A stretch of 10,005 nucleotides of DNA, from NCBI GenBank assembly GCA_002085385.1, contig NATO01000037.1, forward strand, positions 1 through 10,005, in the 5' to 3' direction. Below, piece by piece: positions 1 through 7,137 of the stretch; the first letter of the stretch is position 1, and every line of letters starts with the position of its first letter. The translations under genes were made by a program, and so were the position numbers. The stretch is from a candidate division Zixibacteria bacterium 4484_93 (GTDB lineage: Bacteria; UBP14; UBA6098; 4484-93). Under the pieces are notes generated by a model. It saw only the letters and a program-made list of their open reading frames with translations, ran no database searches and was not told the origin of the DNA.

Positions 1-464
1 CCCGGCTTGAACATAGCATAATGGTTCCTGTTCCCTGTTAGCTTCTCGCTTATGTCCAGTATTGTCTCCCTGCATTTCCAAGCCCACATAAACACCGTGT
101 TGTATCCGATGAAATGTCCAGCAAGACCAACCCATAGCAGATGTGAATGTATCCGCTCTATTTCAGCTATGATGGTTCTTATATACTGTGCCCTCGGTGG
201 AACCTCTATTCCAGCTACATCCTCCACCGCCTGGACATAGGCGAACGGATGCGATGTCGAGCATATACCGCATATCCTCTCGACGACGAATGTATCCTGG
301 TCCCAGGTCTTGCTCTCGACTATTTTCTCTATTGCCCTGTGGTTGTAGCCTATCCTGACATCCATATCGACAACCGTCTCGCCATCGACATAGAGTATGA
401 AAAACTCCGGCTCCTCCAAAAGCGGGTGGTATGGTCCTATCGGGATTACTGTTTTCTTTTTCAT
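1..464 (-). CDS. Group 4 [NiFe] hydrogenase large (catalytic) subunit, NuoD/MbhL-like, partial
   Basis: The first 154 codons of the gene are visible; the rest lies beyond the left edge. It starts at ATG 464, immediately after the TAG of the NuoC-like gene, so the two are probably coupled. Residues 62-72 read ERICGICSTSH, the L1 motif of [NiFe] hydrogenases, with Cys65 and Cys68 as expected NiFe ligands; respiratory NuoD proteins lack this cysteine pair. The N-terminus (IGPYHPLLEEPEFF, residues 9-22), the stretch around residues 102-110 (IERIHSHLL) and the later R-E-T-I-L-D-I segment resemble MbhL of Thermococcales and EchE. From family knowledge it would reduce protons or oxidise H2 at the cytoplasmic side of the membrane. 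The C-terminal L2 CxxC cannot be seen, so a hydrogenase-related protein without a complete NiFe site (Mbx or Ehr type) is not excluded. Confidence 0.9.
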   Translation of the reverse strand, partial: MKKKTVIPIGPYHPLLEEPEFFILYVDGETVVDMDVRIGYNHRAIEKIVESKTWDQDTFVVERICGICSTSHPFAYVQAVEDVAGIEVPPRAQYIRTIIAEIERIHSHLLWVGLAGHFIGYNTVFMWAWKCRETILDISEKLTGNRNHYAMFKP

Positions 465-938
465 CTAAAAGTCCTTCCTGAAATCCTTTCTCATTGGATA
501 TTTTCCCTCGGGCCAGTCATCAGCCAGAAGCAGATGCCTTATGTCGGGGTGCCCGACAAATTCAACCCCAAAAAGTTCGTGTATCTCACGTTCAATCCAT
601 TCAAATGCGGGGATATCCTTCCCGATGGATTCTATCCTAAAATCTTCCCTTGGGACGAGCGTCTTGACATTGATAAAGATGTCCCTCTGATTGTCGAGAG
701 CCATATGGTATAATATCTCCACACCGTCGGGTGTATCGACGCCGGATGAGATTGAATGCCTCCCCGCATACTCGTAGAATATATATTTCACTATCTCGGG
801 AGCATCCTTTTTGTCGACCAGAATATATATCCTGCTCTGCCTCGGGTGTGCAGTATCCAGTATCTTTTCTCCGAATCTTTCCTTTATATCGTCTATGTAG
901 AAATTCGGGTCTTTTTGTTCTTTGATTCCGTCTATCAT
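465..938 (-). CDS. NuoC-like (30 kDa) subunit of group 4 hydrogenase
   Basis: 157 residues, starting at ATG 938 with a GAGGG Shine-Dalgarno six bases upstream. Residues 116-153 carry the complex I 30 kDa subunit signature: ERE-IHELFGVEF, then GHPDIRHLLL, then DDWPEGKYPMRKDF. Known role: a structural subunit that packs against the large catalytic subunit in the peripheral arm of complex I and of Mbh/Ech hydrogenases. It holds no cofactor, and no cysteine is present here. It is a separate gene, not fused to the large subunit as in HycE/HyfG, which points to an Ech- or Mbh-like arrangement. The gap to the NuoB-like gene is 13 bases, and its stop abuts the start of the large subunit gene. Confidence 0.92.
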   Translation of the reverse strand: MIDGIKEQKDPNFYIDDIKERFGEKILDTAHPRQSRIYILVDKKDAPEIVKYIFYEYAGRHSISSGVDTPDGVEILYHMALDNQRDIFINVKTLVPREDFRIESIGKDIPAFEWIEREIHELFGVEFVGHPDIRHLLLADDWPEGKYPMRKDFRKDF

Positions 939-951
939 CTCATTCCCTCTT

Positions 952-1383
952 TTATAATGCCTTCAGTGCCTTAACGATAGCATCTATCATAGCCTCGGGC
1001 TTCGGTGGACATCCGGGGACATAGACGACAATCCCCTCCGGGTCCACCTCGTGGATGACTTTATCTATTGGTCCTTCCGTGTTGTATCCGCCTGCGAATA
1101 TCCCGGTCGATATACCGCAGGAACCGAATGCAAAGACAACCCTCGGTTTCGGTGTCTGGAGATAGACCTCTATGAGTCTCGGCTTGGTGAGCCTGTTCAC
1201 CATACCTGTCACGAGCAGTGCATCGGCGTGTCGTGGCGAGCCGACCAGCAGTATCCCGAACCGCTCGACATCGAACCGCGGTGTCAGGAGGTCGAGTATC
1301 TCAATATCGCAGTTGTTGCACGGTGAGCAAGCGATATGGTATACCCATATCGACTTCTTGAACGCCTTCATCTTAAGACTCAT
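952..1383 (-). CDS. NuoB-like small (electron-transfer) subunit of group 4 hydrogenase
   Basis: 143 residues, compact like the small subunits of Ech and Mbh. It carries the ligands for the single proximal [4Fe-4S] cluster (N2 equivalent): Cys22 and Cys25 in SPCNNCDIEIL, Cys89 in FGSCGIS and Cys125 in VPGCPPKPE. An extra cysteine, Cys19, precedes the first pair. Known role: passes electrons from the ferredoxin-like subunits to the NiFe site in the large subunit, at the interface with the membrane subunit. Start ATG 1383 has a purine-rich GGAAGGGAAAG upstream; ATG 1371 is an alternative. There is a 27-base gap from the NuoH-like gene, the longest within the hydrogenase operon. Confidence 0.93.
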   Translation of the reverse strand: MSLKMKAFKKSIWVYHIACSPCNNCDIEILDLLTPRFDVERFGILLVGSPRHADALLVTGMVNRLTKPRLIEVYLQTPKPRVVFAFGSCGISTGIFAGGYNTEGPIDKVIHEVDPEGIVVYVPGCPPKPEAMIDAIVKALKAL

Positions 1384-1410
1384 ATATACTTTCCCTTCCT
1401 ATGAGCAGTT

Positions 1411-2331
1411 TCACAGTCCAACATAGCTCAATATTCCAGACAGAATCGCAAGCGGTGTTAGAATCGCCCAGAAAAGGTTCATAGCCTGGTCTATTCTCAG
1501 CCTCGGATTGGTGTTCCGAATGAGGCTTATAATAAATACAATCAGCAGATATTCTATGATAAACCAGAGTATTCCAAACCCCTGCAGATTCATCCCACCG
1601 AGGAAAACGGTTATAAGGAATAACGGTAAGGTATAAAGGAGCAACGCTTTCATCAATTTGAAGATTGCAAGGAGTGAGCCTGAGTATTCGAGCATAATGC
1701 CGGATGCGAGTTCGCCTTCTGCCTCGGGGATGTCGAACGGGACGAGCCCCAGCTTTGCCTGTGTTGAGATGATTGCCACAACAAATCCGATGATACCCGA
1801 TAAGCTCCAGAGATTGGCTCCATTTGCCCGTTGGTATTCGATAATCCCGCCGATGGATAGAGAGTGTGCCTTTGCCGCTATGCTGAAGAGGATAATTACG
1901 AATGGAAGCTCATAGGACATAAACAGCTTCATCTCGCGGGATGAGCCGACCTGTGAGATGGGGTTCCCCGATGCTGATGAGCCGAATATAATGGCGATGG
2001 ACGGTATCATCAGAAGATACCAGAGGACAATAATATCCCCTGTGAAGCTCATCTTTGGATACAATCCTGCAACACCGAGCATAGCTGCGACAAGCAGTGC
2101 CGTCGAGAAACCGATAAAGGGTGCCAGAACGAAGCCTGTTCTCTTTGCCGTGGCCGGTATAAATGTCTCCTTGGCGAACAGTTTCAGAATATCAGCGAAG
2201 CCCTGATACCACGGTGGTCCCACCCGCCACTGAACCCGCGCCGTTATCTTCCTGTCATACCAGACGGTCAGAAGCCCGATAATTATTGCAAACAGAAATC
2301 CAGGGAATACAAGGTAGTTGAAGATTATCAT
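1411..2331 (-). CDS. NuoH/HycD/EchB-like membrane anchor subunit of group 4 hydrogenase
   Basis: 306 very hydrophobic residues with about eight predicted membrane helices (roughly 4-24, 66-88, 100-118, 138-155, 177-193, 225-245, 252-272 and 284-304). Signature pieces of the complex I subunit 1 family are present: DRKITARVQWRVGPPWYQG (26-44), the acidic loop FDIPEAEGELASG (199-211) and RIDQAMNLFW (279-288). Known role: couples redox chemistry in the peripheral arm to ion movement in the membrane and forms the cavity that binds quinone in complex I; in hydrogenases no quinone is expected. Start ATG 2331 has AGGGAG five bases upstream, and the gene begins 12 bases after the ferredoxin-like gene. 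No NuoL/M/N or Mrp-type antiporter subunit is in the window. Confidence 0.93.
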   Translation of the reverse strand: MIIFNYLVFPGFLFAIIIGLLTVWYDRKITARVQWRVGPPWYQGFADILKLFAKETFIPATAKRTGFVLAPFIGFSTALLVAAMLGVAGLYPKMSFTGDIIVLWYLLMIPSIAIIFGSSASGNPISQVGSSREMKLFMSYELPFVIILFSIAAKAHSLSIGGIIEYQRANGANLWSLSGIIGFVVAIISTQAKLGLVPFDIPEAEGELASGIMLEYSGSLLAIFKLMKALLLYTLPLFLITVFLGGMNLQGFGILWFIIEYLLIVFIISLIRNTNPRLRIDQAMNLFWAILTPLAILSGILSYVGL

Positions 2332-2343
2332 TTGTTCTCCCTG

Positions 2344-2826
2344 TTATCTCCTTATGAGTTTTCCAAGGTTCCGTGCTCCCAGAACTGTCTTTTCCTTGTA
2401 AGTCTCATCCAGTTTTTTGAACTCCAGTGCTCCTGTCGTGCAGGTGGCGACGCAGGCGGGAAGTTTTCCATCTTCGAGCCGTGTGATACACAGGTCACAC
2501 TTGCTGATGGTGTGCCGTATGAGCTCGGGGTTTATCGCCCCGAACGGGCAGGCGATGGCGCAGGACCTGCAGCCCGTGCACCGGAAGCTTTTTCTCCTCA
2601 CGATGCCGCTCTCATCCCTATACATCGCATCCTGAGGACAGGCAGCGACACAGGCAGCATCCTTGCAGTGACGACAGTGCTGGGGAATTCCTGCTATCTC
2701 ATCCACATAGCCGCGGGAAAGGTTATGCCAGACATTGTGGGAATTGGCACAGGCAACCTCGCAGGATTTACAATCGATACAATAATCCAGGTTAACATAA
2801 ACCCTATACTGCGTCTCCTGTTCCAC
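2344..2826 (-). CDS. Four-cluster [4Fe-4S] ferredoxin subunit, HycB/HydN/CooF type
   Basis: 160 residues with 16 cysteines arranged for four [4Fe-4S] clusters: 16/19/22/26, 51/54/59/63, 83/86/89/93 and 110/113/125/129. This is the layout of the DmsB/HycB/CooF electron-transfer family. By family knowledge it wires an oxidoreductase to a membrane partner; in formate hydrogenlyase HycB links FdhF to the hydrogenase. Its position between the molybdopterin-like gene and the hydrogenase core fits that job. The start is GTG 2826, with GGAG eight bases upstream; this Shine-Dalgarno overlaps the stop codon of the preceding gene, so translation is likely coupled. No signal peptide is seen, so it should be cytoplasmic. 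Confidence 0.93.
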   Translation of the reverse strand: MEQETQYRVYVNLDYCIDCKSCEVACANSHNVWHNLSRGYVDEIAGIPQHCRHCKDAACVAACPQDAMYRDESGIVRRKSFRCTGCRSCAIACPFGAINPELIRHTISKCDLCITRLEDGKLPACVATCTTGALEFKKLDETYKEKTVLGARNLGKLIRR

Positions 2827-2831
2827 CTCTC

Positions 2832-4493
2832 TTACTCCTTCCGGATGCTTACCAGCACGGGACCAACAGATTTGTTCAGTCCCCTGCCAAATATTGTAGC
2901 TGTTTCCCTATAGTGTACGGGGAGAGAAACGACATTCTCTGGCATATCAGACACCGTCTTGACGGTAAAGCAGGCGGTTCCGTAGTCGCTTGTAACCAGA
3001 GCGGTTTCGCCATCTTTCGCGCCAAGCTCGTTTGCTTTCTGCTTGCTTATCTCAATCAATGGTGTGGGAAAGTAGTTTTTGTTATACTCTGTTCTTCTGG
3101 TTAGGAAACCTGCCCCGAGATGGGTCGGAAGAGCTTTTGCAACAGCAGTCAGAAGGGTGTCGGTTTCCTTGCTGTCGGTGAGAAATTCTGCCTTTTCCAT
3201 CGGCTTGAAACTATCCAGTGTCTCTCTTATCTTCTCCGCATCGGGGATGGATATCTCCTTACCTATGAGCTTGCTGATGTCGAGCAGGAGCGACTCGAGT
3301 GTCGGTATCCCGTTCACGGGTGAGAACTCATCGGGGAACGGGAGAATATCACCCGAGATAGTCAGATAGCTTCCGTTCGATTCGAAGATGAATCCTGTGG
3401 GCAGAACGATGTTGTAGTTCCCATTTTCTGCAGGTTTTATCGGCGATATAAGTATTCTGTTTGTCAGCTTGTCTAATACAGTTGTTGCGGCTGGCAGCTG
3501 GCAGAATGCGCAGCAGTTGATGCAGATGAGTGTGTCTATTTCTCCTTGCTCGATACAGCTTATCATCTCACTTATTGGGACAAGATTTTTTATCATCCTG
3601 ACGATGCCAACCGAGTTCGAGTATGTTGTGAGTGGTAAGAACCCTTTATCGAGCTTCTCTGTCAGCTTATACCCTGCTTCATACAGGAGAGGGATATTTT
3701 CCGTATGTCCTTCTGTATGTGAGATTATCAGGATGGAGCCTTCGGTATCCTTAAATCTTGTGAGGATACATTTGGCAACATCTGGTGTCACGCCGCATCT
3801 CTCTGCGAGCAGTGAAATGTCGATGTCATTGTATTCTTCGACTCCGGCGAGTTTGGCGAGCATAGCGATAAATTCTGCTTCTCTGCCCGGTTTTAGATGG
3901 ATATTGCCTGTTCTTGAGAACCAGCTTGTCCTCGATGGAACCGAGTCGACGACGCAGGTATCTGCTCCTCTTGAACCGTATCTCGATTTAAGTATATGCC
4001 TCCCGATAGTCGGATGCTCGGAGAGGATATCACCGACTACGAGTAGGAAGCTTGTCTTCTCTATATCCTCGAGGTGTGTTCCTCTGGTTCTGGCAAACAT
4101 TCCAGCGAGCCAGTCCGATGTGTCGGAAAGGGAGAGTTTTGCACCTGTCGATTCTGCCAGTTCTCCGAGGATGTAAGCCTGTTCGAGCGTTATGCTGCCG
4201 TCGGTTATAATTCCTATCCGCTCGCTCGACGATAAAGCCTTCTGCAGGACCTTCCTGGCTTTTTCCCAGGATGCTTCTCTGGAGTCGAGTATCGGGAAGC
4301 GGACCCTCTCGGGGGAGCGTATGAGTTCCGTTATGAAGTTTCCCCTCGCACACAATCCTCTGCCATCGGGGTCGTATTCGGTGCTTATCAGTTCCTTTCC
4401 TGAGAACTGAGCCGAGATTGTCCCCCTTTCAATGAAGAATGTATCATTCATTGGGCAGAATGTGCAGATTCTCTTTGTTTTTTCTTGCATCAT
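2832..4493 (-). CDS. Degenerate molybdopterin oxidoreductase (FdhF/NuoG-like), probably not a formate dehydrogenase
   Basis: 553 residues, shorter than the roughly 680-715 of FdhF-type enzymes. The N-terminus has the iron-sulfur domain layout C-x2-C-x3-D-x30-C (Cys10, Cys13, Asp17, Cys48), so the usual third cysteine is Asp. It is followed by R-G-N at 50-52 where formate dehydrogenases have K-G. The middle shows the family's cofactor-binding fold (LLVVGDILSEHPTIGRHIL, 150-168) and a VLPTGFIFESNGSY segment (363-376) like the VLPAA-E-GT motif. A C-terminal MopB-type barrel spans about 475-550. No Cys or Sec-His pair is found where the active-site ligand of FdhF lies (about 125-140). An unusual CINCCAFC motif is at 324-331. 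It may act as a structural or electron-relay protein like NuoG, or bind a modified cofactor. ATG 4490 (second codon) is better spaced from the GGAG than ATG 4493. Confidence 0.82.
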   Translation of the reverse strand: MMQEKTKRICTFCPMNDTFFIERGTISAQFSGKELISTEYDPDGRGLCARGNFITELIRSPERVRFPILDSREASWEKARKVLQKALSSSERIGIITDGSITLEQAYILGELAESTGAKLSLSDTSDWLAGMFARTRGTHLEDIEKTSFLLVVGDILSEHPTIGRHILKSRYGSRGADTCVVDSVPSRTSWFSRTGNIHLKPGREAEFIAMLAKLAGVEEYNDIDISLLAERCGVTPDVAKCILTRFKDTEGSILIISHTEGHTENIPLLYEAGYKLTEKLDKGFLPLTTYSNSVGIVRMIKNLVPISEMISCIEQGEIDTLICINCCAFCQLPAATTVLDKLTNRILISPIKPAENGNYNIVLPTGFIFESNGSYLTISGDILPFPDEFSPVNGIPTLESLLLDISKLIGKEISIPDAEKIRETLDSFKPMEKAEFLTDSKETDTLLTAVAKALPTHLGAGFLTRRTEYNKNYFPTPLIEISKQKANELGAKDGETALVTSDYGTACFTVKTVSDMPENVVSLPVHYRETATIFGRGLNKSVGPVLVSIRKE

Positions 4494-4506
4494 ACTCCGT
4501 TCTTAT

Positions 4507-5361
4507 TCACAAAGAGCCAAATGGGTCATAGTTCATAATATCCGCATAGCACATATCCGGTCCGTCCTTGCAGAGATAATACGGTCCTATGTTGCAGCGA
4601 TGGCACTTGCCGACGCCACAGGACATCCGCCTGTTCATCGAAAGATATATCTGCTCCGGCTTGAAGCCAAGGTCGAGTAGCTTGTATGTCACGAACTTAA
4701 GCATAATCTCAGGGCCGCAGGAGACAGCATATGTGTTTTCGATGTCGACATCGAGGTTGTCTAAAAGCACCGTCACGAGCCCGACAGTCTGTGAAACACC
4801 ATCGAATTTGAACGCACCCTTTTCCCATTCAGGATGTGGTCTGTCGATGCTGATGGACATATCGACCTTCTCCTTCTTCGCCCACTCCTCATACTCATCC
4901 CTGAAGACAAGGTCATACGGGGACCTGGCTCCATATTTTATGGAGATTCTATTCACCCTGTCGTAGCATTCGCCGAATAGTGCATACAGGCAAGCTCTAA
5001 GCGGTGCGAGTCCAACACCACCGCCGATAACGAGAACCGTTTTGCCATCGAAAAGATGTGTTGGATAGCCATGCCCGAATGGTCCCCTGAGCCCGAGTAT
5101 GTCCCCTGGCTTTACCTTCTCGTGAAGATAATCTGTTATTCTTCCTGTCTTGAGGATAGTGATAGTCATCTCATCCACCTCTCCCGGCTCGGATGATGGA
5201 GTGAATGGTGCTTCACCGATTCCAGGGGCAGAGAGTTGCATAAACTGTCCCCCCTTGAATGTAAGCGGCTGGGAGAGCTTGAGGAAGAAGGTCTTTATAT
5301 TTGAGGTCTCATCCTTTATCTTTGTCAGCTCGGCTTTGTATGGATAGTAGATATTCTTCAT
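4507..5361 (-). CDS. FAD/NAD(P)-binding diaphorase subunit, sulfhydrogenase gamma (HydG) / AsrB type
   Basis: 284 residues of the ferredoxin-NADP reductase family. An FAD-binding barrel (about 5-100) has the GEAPFTPSS element at 49-57. An NAD(P)-binding Rossmann part has GGGVGLAPLR at 113-122 and CGPEIML at 215-221. A C-terminal [2Fe-2S] cluster is ligated by Cys248, Cys253, Cys256 and Cys264 (C-x4-C-x2-C-x7-C), as in dihydroorotate dehydrogenase B electron-transfer subunits and the gamma subunit of Pyrococcus sulfhydrogenase. Known role: exchanges electrons between NAD(P)H and iron-sulfur carriers. Here it sits 7 bases after its usual beta partner and 13 bases before the molybdopterin-like gene, so it should be the nucleotide-facing end of the complex. 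AAGGAG lies 10 bases upstream of ATG 5361. NAD versus NADP preference cannot be read from the sequence. Confidence 0.9.
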   Translation of the reverse strand: MKNIYYPYKAELTKIKDETSNIKTFFLKLSQPLTFKGGQFMQLSAPGIGEAPFTPSSEPGEVDEMTITILKTGRITDYLHEKVKPGDILGLRGPFGHGYPTHLFDGKTVLVIGGGVGLAPLRACLYALFGECYDRVNRISIKYGARSPYDLVFRDEYEEWAKKEKVDMSISIDRPHPEWEKGAFKFDGVSQTVGLVTVLLDNLDVDIENTYAVSCGPEIMLKFVTYKLLDLGFKPEQIYLSMNRRMSCGVGKCHRCNIGPYYLCKDGPDMCYADIMNYDPFGSL

Positions 5362-5368
5362 TATACAG

Positions 5369-6418
5369 CTACTCCTTCGATACAGCAGTTTTGGCTGCCT
5401 CGTCGAGCTTCTTGAATGTTTGCCTGATGTCTATCTTGCCGAGGCAGTTGACGATGCACCTTCCACAGCCGACGCAAGCATAGACACCGTTATATCGTAT
5501 CGGATAGTGCAGGAACTTATGGTTGTATCTATGCTTGAACCTCTCGAGCAAACTTCTCCTCGGGTTTGTTCCACCTGCCATACGGGCAAATCCTGAATAC
5601 TGGCAGGAGTCCCAGACAGAGAATCGATAGTTTGCATCCTTTCCCTTCAGGTCGTATAGTGTGAAGCAGAAGCAGGTAGGGCAGATATTTGTGCAGGCGC
5701 CACATCCGACACAATCTGCTGCTGTTTCCCATCCGTTAGAGCCCTCGGATGCCTCGAGCAGCTCCCGGTAGCTCTTCTCTGTCTTGAAATCTTTGTTTAT
5801 CTCTTCGAGCTTTGCCAGAACAGTTTTCCTGTTTGTCTCCATCTGCGAGATAGCCTGCTGCTCCGCCTCCGAAAGCGAGAGTGAGGAGAGTATTTCATCA
5901 CCTCTGTCGCTTCCTGCGATAGCAACATATCCCCCCTCGACGGGTGAGAGGTTGATATCGAACCCTTCCTCGGCATAAGGTTTATCCCCAAGCAGGTTGC
6001 AAAAGCAGGTATCCAGTGCATCGGTGCAGTCGATGCTCACGAGGAAAAGAGATTCCCTTGCCGATTTGTAGAACGGGTCGACATAGTCTGGGTCGTTCAG
6101 GAATACCTCGTCGAATATCTTGATAGCCCTTATGTCGCATCCCTTGACACCGATAACAGCCCTTCTGGGGAAATTGGGTGTTATCTCCTTGAACTCATCT
6201 GATGGATACTTCGCTACCAACTGTCGGAGTTTCAAGAGGAAAAGTCTCAGGCTCTCCGCTGTTCTGACAGGAGCGAACTCGAACTCCTCCGGTATATCAT
6301 CGAGCCGAACGATACGGTTTGTCTCCTCCGACTTTGCACAGGCAAAAAGCTCGTATTCCTGTGAAATCTTTGAGAAAAACTGCTTGAGTTTCTTTTCTGG
6401 TAAGAAAACTCTCTTCAT
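5369..6418 (-). CDS. 4Fe-4S dicluster electron-transfer subunit, sulfhydrogenase beta (HydB) / AsrA type
   Basis: 349 residues from ATG 6418, the usual length for AsrA and the hydrogenase beta subunit. Family marks: GVKGCDIRAI (90-99), the C-x6-C-x-C region at 131-140, WDSCQYSGFARMAGGTNPR (269-287) and HKFLHYPIRYN (300-310). Two [4Fe-4S] ferredoxin motifs are at Cys236/239/242/246 (followed by Pro) and Cys315/318/321/325 (followed by Leu). Known role: relays electrons between the flavin-NAD(P) gamma subunit and the catalytic module. I chose ATG 6418 because GAGGGA lies six bases upstream. The reading frame is open further to a GTG at 6454, but that lies inside a palindrome just downstream of the promoter and adds residues not typical of the family. 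This is the first gene of the hydrogenase operon. Confidence 0.9.
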   Translation of the reverse strand: MKRVFLPEKKLKQFFSKISQEYELFACAKSEETNRIVRLDDIPEEFEFAPVRTAESLRLFLLKLRQLVAKYPSDEFKEITPNFPRRAVIGVKGCDIRAIKIFDEVFLNDPDYVDPFYKSARESLFLVSIDCTDALDTCFCNLLGDKPYAEEGFDINLSPVEGGYVAIAGSDRGDEILSSLSLSEAEQQAISQMETNRKTVLAKLEEINKDFKTEKSYRELLEASEGSNGWETAADCVGCGACTNICPTCFCFTLYDLKGKDANYRFSVWDSCQYSGFARMAGGTNPRRSLLERFKHRYNHKFLHYPIRYNGVYACVGCGRCIVNCLGKIDIRQTFKKLDEAAKTAVSKE

Positions 6419-6424
6419 TACTTT

Positions 6425-6430
6425 TCCCTC
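6425..6430 (-). promoter_or_regulatory. Ribosome binding site GAGGGA fixing the start of the beta subunit
   Basis: GAGGGA on the minus strand, six bases before ATG 6418. It supports that start over the upstream in-frame GTG at 6454, which has no comparable site. Confidence 0.65.
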
Positions 6431-6437
6431 GCAGGAG

Positions 6438-6457
6438 TAAGTTATTTTTTTCACTTA
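6438..6457. promoter_or_regulatory. Candidate second Rex operator (weak) in the hydrogenase operon leader
   Basis: A palindrome with perfect arms TAAGT and ACTTA around a 10-base centre. Its inner core at 6441-6454 is GTTAT-N4-TTCAC, which matches 8 of 10 arm positions of the clostridial-type Rex site GTTAA-N4-TTAAC, and one arm (TTCAC) equals an arm of the stronger site at 8518-8535. It begins about 13 bases past the -10 of the hydrogenase promoter, where a repressor would block transcription. The similarity is modest and the centre is a T run, so this remains a candidate. Confidence 0.45.
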
Positions 6458-6467
6458 TAGGTGCATC

Positions 6468-6495
6468 AAAATATAAAAGATTTCCTTCTCGTCAA
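6468..6495 (-). promoter_or_regulatory. Sigma70-type promoter of the hydrogenase operon
   Basis: On the minus strand TTGACG (6495-6490), 16 bases, TATTTT (6473-6468). It lies in the 86-base gap between rex and the beta subunit gene. It has the same spacing and the same -10 as the promoter of the malic enzyme gene, which strengthens both. Expected transcription start is near 6461, giving a leader of about 43 bases. Read-through from rex is also possible, as no convincing terminator separates them. Confidence 0.6.
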
Positions 6496-6504
6496 GAGAT
6501 TTTT

Positions 6505-7137
6505 TCAAAAATTTGAGAGATAGAAGGTCAGGGTTTCCAGGTTCTGGAAGAAGTTGACATTCTTGACGAGGGTGTTTCCTTTTGACAGGAGTCTAACCGG
6601 TGTAAAGTTCAGGGCGGCTGGGATTCCAGCGACAATGACCTTTTCATAGACTCCTGCTACCTCCTCTTTCGGTATGGTCAGAACAACTATCTCTATCCTT
6701 TTAGCTTTGGCTATCTTATCCAGATTTTCGATATTGTAAATCTGTATGCCCTTATACTGCTTGCCCACCAGAGATGGTTTCTTCTCGAATATCGCAACGA
6801 ACTCGAATGCCCTTGTTGTGAACCCCTTGTGAGTGATAAGTGCTTTCCCGAGATTTCCGAGCCCGATGAGTGCAAGTCTCCAGGTTCGCTTAAGCCCGAG
6901 GATACCTCTTATCTTTTCGATGAGGAGGTCGATGTCGTATCCTGTTCCCTTTTTGCCGAATGTGCCAAAACAGGATAGGTCTTTCCTGACCTGCGCCGAT
7001 GAGAACCCATTTCTCTCCGCCAGCTCGAGGGAGGAAACGGAAACCCTCCCCTCGGATTTTATATCTAAAAGAGTCAGGAGATAAACCGATAACCTCTCCA
7101 CTATGGGTAGAGGCATTTTGCCAAGTTTCTCTCTCAT
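6505..7137 (-). CDS. rex: Redox-sensing transcriptional repressor Rex
   Basis: 210 residues, the normal Rex length. The N-terminal winged helix (about 8-70) ends with the highly typical QVRKDLSCFGTFGKKGTGY (49-67), containing the DNA-recognition helix and wing. The Rossmann domain starts at about 86 with IGLGNLGKAL (91-100), the dinucleotide glycine motif. The C-terminal helix (199-210) is the domain-swapped element of the dimer. Known role: Rex binds operators when NADH/NAD+ is low and is released by NADH, derepressing fermentation and hydrogenase genes. Its ATG overlaps the malic enzyme TGA (ATGA), so translation is coupled and both come from the promoter at 8535-8562 with its Rex site; hence Rex is probably autoregulated. 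Its position between malic enzyme and the hydrogenase operon names its likely targets. Confidence 0.95.
   Translation of the reverse strand: MREKLGKMPLPIVERLSVYLLTLLDIKSEGRVSVSSLELAERNGFSSAQVRKDLSCFGTFGKKGTGYDIDLLIEKIRGILGLKRTWRLALIGLGNLGKALITHKGFTTRAFEFVAIFEKKPSLVGKQYKGIQIYNIENLDKIAKAKRIEIVVLTIPKEEVAGVYEKVIVAGIPAALNFTPVRLLSKGNTLVKNVNFFQNLETLTFYLSNF

Noticed and set aside
147..713. Long plus-strand open frames opposite the hydrogenase genes (147-713, 2332-2913, 3469-4176).
   Set aside because: They are antisense shadows of clearly recognisable minus-strand genes, show no family resemblance, and have no convincing ribosome binding sites.
1..2331. Ordinary respiratory complex I (nuo) operon.
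   Set aside because: The NuoD-like protein has the hydrogenase L1 CxxC, the NuoC and NuoD genes are followed by no visible complex I genes, the order H-B-C-D is not that of nuo, and the upstream electron-input genes are sulfhydrogenase-like rather than NuoE/F/G.
2832..4493. Functional formate dehydrogenase making this a formate hydrogenlyase operon.
   Set aside because: No Cys or Sec active-site ligand or adjacent His is seen, one cluster cysteine is Asp, and the protein is too short; there is no in-frame TGA that could encode Sec.
6419..6454. GTG start at 6454 for the beta subunit, adding 12 residues.
   Set aside because: It has no Shine-Dalgarno and lies within the palindrome close to the predicted transcription start, while ATG 6418 has GAGGGA at good spacing and gives the usual family N-terminus.
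6487..6499. TCTC-GTCAA-GAGA hairpin between rex and the hydrogenase operon, considered as a terminator.
   Set aside because: The stem is only four pairs, no T run follows on the minus strand, and its loop is the -35 box of the promoter.
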